Assembly (NCBI GenBank): GCA_025936675.1
Contig: JAICSX010000001.1
Location: 62,001 to 126,000 of the forward strand
Reading direction: 5' to 3'
Origin: Sphingomonas sp.
GTDB taxonomy: Bacteria; Pseudomonadota; Alphaproteobacteria; Sphingomonadales; Sphingomonadaceae
DNA length: 64,000 nt
In this document: piece after piece, positions 26,240 through 34,546 of the stretch
How the letters are laid out: each line of letters starts with the position of its first letter
Position numbering within the stretch: position 1 is the stretch's first letter
Program-made: the position numbers and the translations under genes
Notes under the pieces: generated by a model
Seen by the model: the letters and a program-made list of their open reading frames with translations, nothing else
What the model was told of the DNA's origin: nothing
Databases searched by the model: none

Positions 26240-28012
26240 TCAGCGCTGGAAGACCCGGAAGCTGTGCGGCGGGATTGCGACGGTCTCGGCCGCCTGGCCC
26301 CTTCGCATGATCCCGACGTTCGCCGCATCGTCGCGGAAATTCTCAACGACGAAGGCGCCATTGTCGTAGGTGAAGAGCGCGACATGGTCGGGCGCGTCGA
26401 TGGTGACCGGCGCGTCGGCAAAGAGGAACTGCTTCAGTCTCGTGATCATCGGCTGCGGCAGGTTGTAGAGGTCGCCGAAATTCTCCGGCATGGTCCAGAG
26501 GTAGAGCGTGCCGTTGGAGTAATGATTCATCAGGACGATCGGGAAGCCCTTGGCGGCGGCGACGCCGCGGATGATCCCCCAGCTATCGTTGGTGTAGAAT
26601 CGCACTTCGGGAAACAGAATCCCTGCGGTCTTGCCGGGCTCCTTCAGCTCCTTGCCGTTGCCCGCGCCGAAGCCAACAAAATATTGGTCGATGGCGATGA
26701 CGTGGCCCGTCGACTGCCATTCGGCGAGGTCGCGGAAACCATGATCCTGCGTGGCCTCGAGGAAGCCCGAGGTGACGATCACGTTGGCGCCGCTTGTCAG
26801 GCTGCGCTTGATCTTGGCGATGATTGCCGGGTCGGTCGCGGCGCTCTGCGTCAGCAGGATTGTGTGCGCGTTGGCGGGATATTCCGGGTAGAGCTCGATC
26901 GGCACGCCCAGGTTGCCGATGTAATTGTGGAGGAAATCCTCGCCGGTGGCGTGCGGCGGCCGATAGCTCGCGATACCCACCGGTTTCCCAAGCTGCCCCA
27001 GGGCTCCGTCGACGACGTGCAGCGCTTCATTGGCGGCACTCGCCCACCCGCTGCCGCCGGCGATGGGCCATTTGAAGCTGGTCGCCTGGTTCGCCCAGGG
27101 ACGCGTTCCCGCATCGGCCGGCGCCTGTTCCGCCATCGGGTGCCAGTTGAACAGCATCTGCTCGGGCGCCTTGGCGAAGAGGCCCCAGAGCTGCTCTGCA
27201 TAGCGGTCGATCGAGCGCGTCCCGAACGTATCCACCCAGGCTCCGAGATTCGCGCCGGGCCGAACGTTCGAGAGATAGCGATAGATCTCATAGCTCTCGT
27301 ACTGCTGGAGCAGCTGGTCCGTGATGATCGGGTCGCGAGTCTCGGTACCGGTGTAGATCGCGTCGAACAGGTGCGCCTCGTCGGCAAGGTCGTAACCGAG
27401 TCCGTGGAAGTGCTCGTACCAGTTCGGATATTTGATGATCACCCGGACGCGCGGGTTCACCTGCTTGGCCGGCCCGATGACAAGATCGCGCGCCGCCTCA
27501 TTCATCTTGGCGACGCGATAGTCGGTCCAGCTGCGGTTGCCCTTGGCGGCAATGTCGGCGTCGCTCTTAGAGGTGTAAAAGAAGAAGTCGTCGAGGATCA
27601 CTTCGTCGAAGTGGCGCGCGATGAGCCGCACTGCCCGCTCGCATTCGGCGCGATCGGCCGGATTCTCGTAATCGAAGGTGCCGAACTGCCCTCCGGCGCC
27701 TCCGGCGGCGAGCGTCACCCCGCCCGATGTCTGGATGCCCTTGGCCTGGAACTCGCGCTTGACCGTCTCGAGCTCGGCGTCGGTCGCGAACAGGTGATTG
27801 CGGTAGGCCTCGATATAGACCTTGTCGAACTTGAGCTGAGAGGAGACACGGGCGAAATCGCGGTTGAACGTGGCGGGATCGGCGAGCCGTTTGGTGTCGC
27901 CGACGGTGATGTAGATCGCCGCGCGGAAATTCTTGTACGCAGCGGCTTGGGCCGGAGCTGCAACCAGCCAGGCCAGGCTCAGGAAAATGGCAACGATCCG
28001 CTGCAGACGCAT
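26240..28012 (-). CDS. Exported ~590-aa protein, barrel-like, unknown function, in the sugar locus
   Basis: 590 aa from the ATG at 28012, behind GGGGGAAACGT, with a signal peptide ending AAPAQA. The N-terminal ~320 residues look like a TIM-barrel hydrolase: alternating beta/alpha segments, FDKVYIEAYRNHLF, a DEVILDDFFFYTS strand with a paired-acid end, VRVIIKYPNWYEHFH, and FDAIYTGTETRD. The C-terminal part holds a Rossmann-like segment (residues ~390-440) and a beta tail. I do not recognise the family. A XylR-like operator lies 18-31 bp upstream, so it is probably co-regulated with sugar use. Secreted glycoside hydrolase-like is a reasonable guess. Confidence 0.7.
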   Translation of the reverse strand: MRLQRIVAIFLSLAWLVAAPAQAAAYKNFRAAIYITVGDTKRLADPATFNRDFARVSSQLKFDKVYIEAYRNHLFATDAELETVKREFQAKGIQTSGGVTLAAGGAGGQFGTFDYENPADRAECERAVRLIARHFDEVILDDFFFYTSKSDADIAAKGNRSWTDYRVAKMNEAARDLVIGPAKQVNPRVRVIIKYPNWYEHFHGLGYDLADEAHLFDAIYTGTETRDPIITDQLLQQYESYEIYRYLSNVRPGANLGAWVDTFGTRSIDRYAEQLWGLFAKAPEQMLFNWHPMAEQAPADAGTRPWANQATSFKWPIAGGSGWASAANEALHVVDGALGQLGKPVGIASYRPPHATGEDFLHNYIGNLGVPIELYPEYPANAHTILLTQSAATDPAIIAKIKRSLTSGANVIVTSGFLEATQDHGFRDLAEWQSTGHVIAIDQYFVGFGAGNGKELKEPGKTAGILFPEVRFYTNDSWGIIRGVAAAKGFPIVLMNHYSNGTLYLWTMPENFGDLYNLPQPMITRLKQFLFADAPVTIDAPDHVALFTYDNGAFVVENFRDDAANVGIMRRGQAAETVAIPPHSFRVFQR

Positions 28013-28029
28013 ACGTTTCCCCCGCTCAA

Positions 28030-28043
28030 CGTTAGCGCTACCA
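28030..28043 (-). promoter_or_regulatory. LacI/XylR-like operator, site 1
   Basis: CGTTAGCGCTACCA on the plus strand, i.e. TGGTAGCGCTAACG on the minus strand, 18 bp before the start of the secreted barrel-like gene. It matches, from memory, the XylR box known in Caulobacter and Xanthomonas xylan genes (TGGTAGCGCTAACA) at 13 of 14 positions. It also lies in front of the divergent LigD-type gene. Confidence 0.75.
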
Positions 28044-28095
28044 ATAGCCTCGAACGGCAGAGGAGCAAGCGGGCGCATCGGCGCGTTGCGTCCTT

Positions 28096-28953
28096 ATGGT
28101 ATGGACGCCGGAGCCGACCTACGCGAAGCCGGAGATCAGCGTCCGCGCGACGACACTCTATTACCAGATCGTTGCACCGATCATGCTGCCGTTCCTCGAC
28201 CGGCGGCTGCTCAACCTCTTTCGCTGCCGCGAAGGCAAATGCTTCTTCCAGCGCAACCGCGAGCATCCGCCGACCGGTAAGGAGTTCGACAAGCTCGTGC
28301 ACTTCGAGCCCGTCGAGCAGAAGAACGGCCGCACCGAGCAATATCTCTACATCGAGAGCGCCGAGGAAATCGTCGCTTGCGCCAAGGTCCAGACGGTCGA
28401 ATTCCACGGCTGGGGCAGCCGTGCCGGGGAAGTCGAGACTCCGGACCGGCTGGTCATCGATCTCGATCCCGATCCGAAGCTGGGCTTCGAGAAGGTGAAG
28501 GAGGCGGCATTCCAGCTGCATCGTTCATTCGACGCTCTCGGGCTCGAGAGCTTCGCTTTGCTCTCGGGCGGCAAGGGGATTCACGTCGTGGTTCCGCTCG
28601 AGCCCGTGGCTGAATGGGATGATGTGGACGAGTTCGCGAAGAGTTTCTGCACCGCCCTCGCGGAAGCTGCTCCGGACAAGTTCACGGTGGCGCTGCCGAA
28701 GCCGCAGCGGCGCGGCCGCATCTTCCTCGACTTCCTGCGCAATCACCGCACGGCGACTGCGGTGATGCCCTATTCGGCGCGTGCCCGCGCGGGGATGCCG
28801 GTTGCGGCGCCGGTTAGCTGGGACGAGCTTCAGGACATCGACCGCTCGGACGCGTTTACGATTGCCGACGTCGAGCTATTGCTGAAGCGCGCGAATAGCC
28901 GGGAGCTGAAAGGCTGGGGCAAAGGCGCGCAGCGGCTGCCTACTTTCCGGTGA
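28096..28953 (+). CDS. Stand-alone LigD-type polymerase/primase domain protein
   Basis: 285 aa matching the archaeo-eukaryotic primase-like polymerase domain of LigD. The metal-binding strand reads RLVIDLDPDP (D-x-D), then FALLSGGKGIHVVVPL (the SGGKG-H motif) and RGRIFLDFLRNHRTATAV. These act in end-joining gap filling. No ligase, nuclease or Ku gene is adjacent. The N-terminus (PTYAKPEISVRATTLYYQIVAP) is a variant of the usual region but the domain is full length. Confidence 0.88.
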   Translation: MVWTPEPTYAKPEISVRATTLYYQIVAPIMLPFLDRRLLNLFRCREGKCFFQRNREHPPTGKEFDKLVHFEPVEQKNGRTEQYLYIESAEEIVACAKVQTVEFHGWGSRAGEVETPDRLVIDLDPDPKLGFEKVKEAAFQLHRSFDALGLESFALLSGGKGIHVVVPLEPVAEWDDVDEFAKSFCTALAEAAPDKFTVALPKPQRRGRIFLDFLRNHRTATAVMPYSARARAGMPVAAPVSWDELQDIDRSDAFTIADVELLLKRANSRELKGWGKGAQRLPTFR

Positions 28954-29218
28954 CCGGCTCGGCCCACTCCCGCGCTTTCTCGACAGCGTTCAATTCGCGG
29001 ATCAACGCATCCACGCTTCGCGTCAGCTCGTTGAGGAAGGTCACGTCATGCCGCGCGCCTCGGTAGCTTTCGGCCATCAGGATCGCGTCGATAAGGATCG
29101 GGACCACGAAGCTTTCCGGATCGTCGATATCCTCGAGCGCGCGCAATTTGGCGAGTGCCTTGCGCCGCGCGCCGACGGCGTCGGTCATCGCCTCGGTCCT
29201 GCCGATACACCAAGCCAT
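28940..29218 (-). CDS. Small helical protein of unknown function
   Basis: 92 aa from the ATG at 29218 (GGGAG at 7 nt). It is mostly alpha-helical and acidic: ALAKLRALEDIDDPESFV, then PILIDAILMAESYRG and a helix ending near the C-terminus. No family recognised; a single Cys sits near residue 4. It converges with the LigD-type gene, overlapping by 14 bp. The helix pattern could be a small coiled or four-helix protein. Internal starts are possible (29188). Confidence 0.55.
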   Translation of the reverse strand: MAWCIGRTEAMTDAVGARRKALAKLRALEDIDDPESFVVPILIDAILMAESYRGARHDVTFLNELTRSVDALIRELNAVEKAREWAEPVTGK

Positions 29219-29343
29219 GTTCATTCTCCCGCCTTCGCGCGCAAGAATACGCCTGTTGTTTTGCGCCGGAAGTTCGCCCCGCCGCAGAGGGAGCGCGGAC
29301 TGGCGTTATTGCGCTTGGCGAGCACTGCTGGTTACGTCGGCGG

Positions 29344-30204
29344 ATGGATGCAACCTACTCAGGCGTGGAGCTCGGCGGCACAAAGTGCATCGCGATCCTG
29401 GCGAGCGGGCCCGACCGTGTCCTGGCGCGCGAGACGGTGCAGACGACGACGCCTGACGAGACGCTCGGCAGGCTTGGCGACATTCTGTCGAGATGGCGGT
29501 CGCAAGACTTCGCTGCGCTGGGGATCGGCAGCTTCGGGCCACTCGATCTCGACCGCGGCATTATCGCCGCCACGCCCAAGCCCGGATGGCGCGGTGCCGA
29601 GGTCAAGAGCAAGCTCCAAGCGGCCGCAGGCGTTCCGGCAGCGTTCGATACCGACGTCAACGGTGCCGCCCTCGCCGAAATGCGCTGGGGCAGCGGCAAG
29701 GGCATGCAGGATTATGCCTACATCACCGTCGGGACCGGCGTCGGCGTCGGCCTGATCGTCAACGGAAAGCCGACGCGCGGCTTCGCCCATTGCGAGCTCG
29801 GGCACATCCGCGTCGCTCGGCTGCCTGCGGACACGTTCGCCGGCTCCTGCCCCTTTCACGGCGATTGCGTCGAAGGTTTGGCTGCCGGTCCGTCGCTGAA
29901 AGCTCGGTTCGGGAACCGCATCGGCGAGATCCAGGAGGGTGACCCGGCATGGGAATCCGTCGCATGGGCGCTGGCGCAGCTATGCCATGCGATCGTCTGT
30001 GCTGCAGCGCCGCGCGCAATCGCGATCGGCGGTGGCGTGATCGAGAACCAGCCGCACGTGCTGGGCCGCATCGAAACCATGCTCATCGACAGCCTCAACG
30101 GTTATGTCGAACTGCCGGGCTCCGGATACATCCGCGCTCCTGAGCTCGGAAGCGATGCAGGGCCGCTCGGCGCGATCGCGCTCGCTATGATGGCCGGTAA
30201 GTAG
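29344..30204 (+). CDS. ROK-family sugar kinase (fructokinase-like)
   Basis: 286 aa. The ATP-binding GVELGGTKC motif is at residues 7-15, followed by a catalytic D104 in the DTDVNGAAL stretch, ITVGTGVGVGL (second phosphate loop) and the zinc motif H154 ... C169-x2-H172-x2-C175 (CPFHGDC) of ROK proteins. It lacks the N-terminal DNA-binding domain of ROK repressors, so it is a kinase. The CPFHGDC type is that of bacterial fructokinase/glucokinase. It converges with manA, overlapping 20 bp, and both fit hexose entry into metabolism. Confidence 0.9.
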   Translation: MDATYSGVELGGTKCIAILASGPDRVLARETVQTTTPDETLGRLGDILSRWRSQDFAALGIGSFGPLDLDRGIIAATPKPGWRGAEVKSKLQAAAGVPAAFDTDVNGAALAEMRWGSGKGMQDYAYITVGTGVGVGLIVNGKPTRGFAHCELGHIRVARLPADTFAGSCPFHGDCVEGLAAGPSLKARFGNRIGEIQEGDPAWESVAWALAQLCHAIVCAAAPRAIAIGGGVIENQPHVLGRIETMLIDSLNGYVELPGSGYIRAPELGSDAGPLGAIALAMMAGK

Positions 30205-30967
30205 CGCCGATCAGCATCCTCGCCCCTGAGCTTTCGATCCGCTCATCGGGCTGAACAAGCAGGCAGTCGCCGCGGCGCGCCACGTCCGCGCCGCACCGGA
30301 CTTCACCGTCTAGCGGGATGATCCAGCGCAGCCGCTCCTGAAGCGCGTCCTTGTTCGATTGAACGAGCGTGAAATGCGGCCCGTCGACGAGCATCCTTTG
30401 CTCAGAACCGGACAGATGCTGGATGAGCGTGTCGGGAAATTGCGCGGTGTTGGCGACCGCGACTCCGTCGTCGAGGTGAAGCTCGCGCGGGCGGCCGTAA
30501 TCGTACAGACGATAGGTGATGTCGCTGTTCTGCTGAAATTCGAGCAGTGAAATGCCGGCGCCGATCGCGTGGATCGTGCCCGACGGAACGAAGACAAAAT
30601 CGCCGGCGCTGACCGGCCGCCAGTCCATCAGGTCCTCGATCGAACCGTCGAGAGCAGCAGCGCGAAGCTCGTCTTTGTCCACCTCGTGCTTCAGTCCAAG
30701 GCCCAGCGTCGCGCCTGGCTCGGCGTCGAGGATGGCCCAGCATTCGCTCTTGCCCTGGCGCAGACCTCGCGCCCGTGCCTGCTCGTCGTCGGGATGCACC
30801 TGGATCGACAGCCGCTCGCTGGTGAAGATGTACTTGGCGAGCAGCGGAAGCTCGCCGCCGTCGGTGAACCACACCTCGCCAATGCGCTCGCCTTTTGGCG
30901 CGTCGAACATCGGCGGGAGCGCGTCCCTGCCCCATGGCTTTTCGACGTAACGGCGCTCCAGCTTCAT
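30185..30967 (-). CDS. manA: Mannose-6-phosphate isomerase, class I
   Basis: 260 aa, short class I type (family lengths vary 250-400). The zinc ligands Q56-x-H58 (IQVHPDD), E75 (KSECW) and H133 (PSGTIHAI) are present in order. It interconverts mannose-6-phosphate and fructose-6-phosphate in the cytoplasm. Its ATG overlaps the stop of the upstream SGNH hydrolase (TGATG), so it belongs to the esterase operon that starts near the palindrome at 33184. Confidence 0.9.
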   Translation of the reverse strand: MKLERRYVEKPWGRDALPPMFDAPKGERIGEVWFTDGGELPLLAKYIFTSERLSIQVHPDDEQARARGLRQGKSECWAILDAEPGATLGLGLKHEVDKDELRAAALDGSIEDLMDWRPVSAGDFVFVPSGTIHAIGAGISLLEFQQNSDITYRLYDYGRPRELHLDDGVAVANTAQFPDTLIQHLSGSEQRMLVDGPHFTLVQSNKDALQERLRWIIPLDGEVRCGADVARRGDCLLVQPDERIESSGARMLIGATYRPS

Positions 30968-31692
30968 CAGCGGCCAAACATTCTGCGGAGGATCGGATCG
31001 AGCACCGTCGCCATTGCATCATAGCCGGCCTCATTCGGGTGGACTCCGTCGATTGCGAGGCGGGGCTTCATCGCGCCGGTCCCATCGTCGAGCACGCGCC
31101 AATAGTCGACCCACGTCGCGCCGATCTGCCGCGCGAACTTCTCGAGCCAGCGGTTGATCTCGCCGATGCGCGGCCGCGCCTGGACCTGCGGAGCCCATGG
31201 AAAGGACGCTGCCGGCGGGATCGGGGCCAGCAGCAGCTTGATGCCGTGGCGCTGCGCGATGTCGGCCATCGCTCGGAAATTATCCTCGGTCATCTCAGCC
31301 GTCATCGGCCCGGTGTTTCCGGCTATGTCGTTGGTGCCGGCCATGATGTGCACCGCCGTGGGCTTCAGCTCGACGACGTCGCTGTACATGCGCAGCAGCA
31401 TCTGCGGCGTGGTCTGTCCGCCGATGCCGCGGTTGATCCGGCCACGCGTGAAGAAACCCGGCCGGTTGTCGTGCCAGCCCTCGGTGATCGAATCGCCAAG
31501 GAAGACGATGTCCACCGGTTCATGTGATGCGAGGAGCGCCGCATTGTCGTCGCGATAATAATCGATCATTCCGAAGTCCCGAGCGAACCAGCTGTGGAAC
31601 CACTTGTTCCAGTCGACGCCGGGCGGCGCACGCTTCGCCGCAAGCAAGGGAAGTGCAAGCGCGGTTTGTAACAGATGACGGCGGTCGATCAT
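30967..31692 (-). CDS. SGNH/GDSL hydrolase, exported
   Basis: 241 aa with an N-terminal RRHLLQTALALPLLAA hydrophobic stretch resembling a Tat-type signal. The four SGNH blocks are visible: GDS68IT, G90 (RGIGGQT), GTN121D and the D215-G-V-H218 end. These are esterases, often deacetylases or rhamnogalacturonan/xylan acetyl esterases; the substrate is inferred from the neighbours. Overlaps by 1 bp with the carboxylesterase gene upstream and couples to manA downstream. Confidence 0.9.
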   Translation of the reverse strand: MIDRRHLLQTALALPLLAAKRAPPGVDWNKWFHSWFARDFGMIDYYRDDNAALLASHEPVDIVFLGDSITEGWHDNRPGFFTRGRINRGIGGQTTPQMLLRMYSDVVELKPTAVHIMAGTNDIAGNTGPMTAEMTEDNFRAMADIAQRHGIKLLLAPIPPAASFPWAPQVQARPRIGEINRWLEKFARQIGATWVDYWRVLDDGTGAMKPRLAIDGVHPNEAGYDAMATVLDPILRRMFGR

Positions 31693-33149
31693 CAGATCTG
31701 TTCGGTGAGAGAACAGATCTGCGGCCGAAGCGGTCGCGCCGGGGTCACTCCGTAATCGCTGAACAGGACGTGCGTCGGCGCGGCCGACGAATATCGCGGC
31801 CAGTTCGGAATAGCCTTGCCGTTGGGATCGCCGGAGCGGATGAAGTTCAGCCAGTAGGGCTTCAGCGACACGCCATGATCAAAGGTCGCGTCCCCAAAAG
31901 CATAGGGAATTTCGGCCGCGTGAGCGGTCTTGCCGCCATCTTGCGCGGCATCGAACTCATACTGCCACACCGGCGCGCCTTTCGCCGCCATGATGCTCGC
32001 GAAGCGTGCCGTAGGACAGCGGAAGATCACATCCGTTGCTATCTGCTCGTCGCGCGTGCCCAGCCGAGGATCGGGCGGCGGAGGCGGTTGATCGAGGCGA
32101 TAAAGAGCGCGCGCCCGGGCGAGGTTCCCGCCGAACGCAGCCGCCATCAGTGCATCTAATTCAGCTGTCGTTCCCATTGCGAATTCGAACCGGTTGGACC
32201 CGAGTATCACCGGCTTGGCCGGCGCTGATGCGAGCATCTGCCGCGGGCTGGACGGTAGCGCCTTTCCGTCGGCGGTGATGTGCAGCCACAGCGGCCCAAT
32301 TGGATCCTTGAGATTCGCGTTGGCTGCGAGCAGCTGCGCCGCGGGAACGGCCCTCAAACGGCGCAGATCACCGCCGCTGCCGACGAGCTTGTCGAGCTGA
32401 TCGCCAATTTTTTCGGCATCGGCGAGGCTGCGGAATGGCAGGCCAAAACCCGGCGTCCCGCTTTCCATGATTGCCTTTTGGAACAACTGGCGCGCGGGAG
32501 ACTCGACGAGCAGGAGGCTGACGTCCTGTGACCCGGCGGATTCGCCAGCGATCGTCACATTCGCGGGATCGCCGCCGAACCTGGCGATGTTGCGATGCAC
32601 CCATTGAAGCGCGGTGACCTGATCCATCAGGCCATAATTGCCGGACGATCCGCCCTGCTCGGCGGTGAGCCTTCGGTGCGAGAGGAAGCCGAAGACCCCG
32701 AGGCGGTAGCGGATTCCGACGATGACGACCTGCTTGCCGACGTCCGAAAGGACGATGTCGTTGGGCCCGCCTGCGACATTGCTTCCGCCGTGGATCCAGA
32801 CAAGCACCGGCAGCTTTCCGCCGAGCGCGGGAGTCCTGATGTCGAGCGTCAGGCAATCCTCATTGCCGATCAGGAAATCGGAGTGGTTCCACCCCTGGTC
32901 CGGCTGAACACAGGATGCCGGCTGCTCGAGACTCTCGCGGACGCCGCGCCAGGGCCGAACCGGTTGCGGCGGCTTCCAGCGCAATGGGCCGAGCGGCGGT
33001 GCGGCGAACGGAATGCCGCGGAACAGCATGCTGCCGTTCCATTCCTTGCCGCGGACAATGCCGCCGTCGACCCTTATGCTTTGCGCTTCAGACGAGCCGC
33101 ACGAAATCAGCGTGAGCGCTGCGATCACTACGGCCAAGATTCTCGACAA
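31692..33149 (-). CDS. Type-B carboxylesterase, predicted lipoprotein
   Basis: About 485 aa from the TTG at 33149, chosen because GGGAG lies 8 nt before it and it yields a clean lipoprotein signal with C17 in the lipobox LISC. A TTG at 33164 is the alternative. The catalytic serine is in GESAG near residue 203; WIHGGSNVAGG (oxyanion loop) and GGDPANVTIAGES are diagnostic of the type-B family. Probably an outer-membrane-anchored ester hydrolase acting on esterified polysaccharide. It heads the operon esterase-SGNH-manA. Confidence 0.9.
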   Translation of the reverse strand: MSRILAVVIAALTLISCGSSEAQSIRVDGGIVRGKEWNGSMLFRGIPFAAPPLGPLRWKPPQPVRPWRGVRESLEQPASCVQPDQGWNHSDFLIGNEDCLTLDIRTPALGGKLPVLVWIHGGSNVAGGPNDIVLSDVGKQVVIVGIRYRLGVFGFLSHRRLTAEQGGSSGNYGLMDQVTALQWVHRNIARFGGDPANVTIAGESAGSQDVSLLLVESPARQLFQKAIMESGTPGFGLPFRSLADAEKIGDQLDKLVGSGGDLRRLRAVPAAQLLAANANLKDPIGPLWLHITADGKALPSSPRQMLASAPAKPVILGSNRFEFAMGTTAELDALMAAAFGGNLARARALYRLDQPPPPPDPRLGTRDEQIATDVIFRCPTARFASIMAAKGAPVWQYEFDAAQDGGKTAHAAEIPYAFGDATFDHGVSLKPYWLNFIRSGDPNGKAIPNWPRYSSAAPTHVLFSDYGVTPARPLRPQICSLTEQI

Positions 33150-33183
33150 AGCTGACGCTCCCAACTTCCCGCGTGGCTCTTCT

Positions 33184-33197
33184 GGTTAGCGCTAACC
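33184..33197. promoter_or_regulatory. LacI/XylR-like operator, site 2 (perfect palindrome)
   Basis: GGTTAGCGCTAACC is a perfect 14-bp palindrome in the divergent promoter between the carboxylesterase operon (minus) and the FucP-type permease (plus). It shares the TTAGCGCTA core with the site at 28030-28043. A single dimeric LacI-family repressor could control both directions. Confidence 0.85.
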
Positions 33198-33256
33198 GAT
33201 GCGCTTGTGCGACCCAATTTTCGCTGGCAGCGTGCAGGCACACGAGGGGAGTGCCC

Positions 33257-34546
33257 ATGCAGCAGAAATCATCGGCCGGAGTGACCGGCGCCTATGCGAT
33301 CGTCACCTGCCTGTTCTTCGCCTGGGGCTTCATTACGTCGCTGGTCGATCCGCTCGTCGCAGCGGTCAAAGGCGTCTTTCATCTATCGGACGTCGAAGCA
33401 CAGCTTTCGGCCTTCGCCTTCTTCATTGCTTATGGCGTCATGAGCCTTCCGGGCGCCGTGATCCTCGCGCGACTGAAGTCGGTTCCGACGGTGCTGATGT
33501 CCCTCGGCCTAATGGTCGCCGGCTGCCTGATCATGCTCGTTGCGGCGAATATGGCGGTCTATCCGATTGTCCTCCTAGGGCTCTTCGTGCTGGCGAGCGG
33601 AATCACCGTGCTGCAGGTCGCGGCCAACCCCCTTTCCGCCGCGCTCGGCGCGCCGGAGGGAAGCCATTTCCGACTGACTTTCAGCCAAGCGTTCAACAGC
33701 CTCGGCACGTTCATCGGACCTTACCTGGGTGCCGCGCTGTTCCTGAAAGGCGTCGAGGTCAAAGAAGGCGCCGTCAATTCGGCTGCGGTCCGCGCGGGAT
33801 CGCTCGCCGGGATAGACCGCGCATTCTTCTGGATAGCCGGCCTCATCATCCTCATCGGGATCCTCATCTTTGCGACCCGCAAGATGGTCTCCGCAGCCGC
33901 TCCTCCGCCGCCCCACGAAACCGCCGATATGGGAATCGGCCGGACGATCAGCGAAGCGATCTCCTCGAAGTGGGCGCTGTTCGGCGGGCTTGCGATCTTC
34001 CTCTACGTCGGCGCCGAAGTGTCGATCGGAACGCAGATGGCGCTGTTCCTCAACAGCACCCATGTGTGGGACGTGCCGCTCGAGCGCGCGGGCAAGTTCG
34101 TCAGCCTGTACTGGGGCGGCGCCATGATAGGGCGCCTGGTCGGGTCGGCACTGCTGACGAGGGTGCAAGCGCCAAAGCTTCTCACCGTTTTCACCGGCAT
34201 CGCCTGCCTGCTCTGCCTGTTCGTCTTCTCAGTGGGCGGAATTCCTGGCGGCTATGCAGCGCTGTCGATCGGCCTGTTCAACTCGATCATGTTCCCGGTG
34301 ATCTTCACCATCACGCTCGAACGGTCGACCGCGTCGGAAGAAGCGACATCCGGCTTCCTCTGCTTTTCGATCGTCGGCGGCGCGATCCTTCCACTGATCG
34401 TCGGCTTCGTCTCGCAGCACAGCAATTATGTGACGGCCTTCATCGTCCCCGCGCTTTGCTATGCTGTGCTATGCCTCTTCGCGATCGCATCAGGTCGAGC
34501 ACGGACTCACCTGCGCGACGAGCCGGCCGCAGCGACCATCCACTAG
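33257..34546 (+). CDS. Sugar MFS transporter, FucP/glucose-galactose permease type
   Basis: 429 aa beginning at the ATG at 33257 (GAGGGGAG upstream). Twelve hydrophobic helices are apparent. The first has FFAWGFITSLVDPL, the FucP-family opening; later LQVAANPLSAALG and FSQAFNSLGTFIGPY (TM4-5) are family-typical. Proton-coupled import of fucose, glucose or galactose-like sugars is expected. The operator at 33184-33197 precedes it. It converges with a GH43 gene, overlapping 4 bp. Confidence 0.92.
   Translation: MQQKSSAGVTGAYAIVTCLFFAWGFITSLVDPLVAAVKGVFHLSDVEAQLSAFAFFIAYGVMSLPGAVILARLKSVPTVLMSLGLMVAGCLIMLVAANMAVYPIVLLGLFVLASGITVLQVAANPLSAALGAPEGSHFRLTFSQAFNSLGTFIGPYLGAALFLKGVEVKEGAVNSAAVRAGSLAGIDRAFFWIAGLIILIGILIFATRKMVSAAAPPPPHETADMGIGRTISEAISSKWALFGGLAIFLYVGAEVSIGTQMALFLNSTHVWDVPLERAGKFVSLYWGGAMIGRLVGSALLTRVQAPKLLTVFTGIACLLCLFVFSVGGIPGGYAALSIGLFNSIMFPVIFTITLERSTASEEATSGFLCFSIVGGAILPLIVGFVSQHSNYVTAFIVPALCYAVLCLFAIASGRARTHLRDEPAAATIH

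Noticed and set aside
26264..28498. 744-codon plus-strand frame across the secreted barrel-like gene
   Set aside because: It is antisense to a gene with a signal peptide and good ribosome-binding site, and continues across the LigD-type gene in another frame; amino-acid composition is His/Arg/Gly/Val-rich as for antisense.
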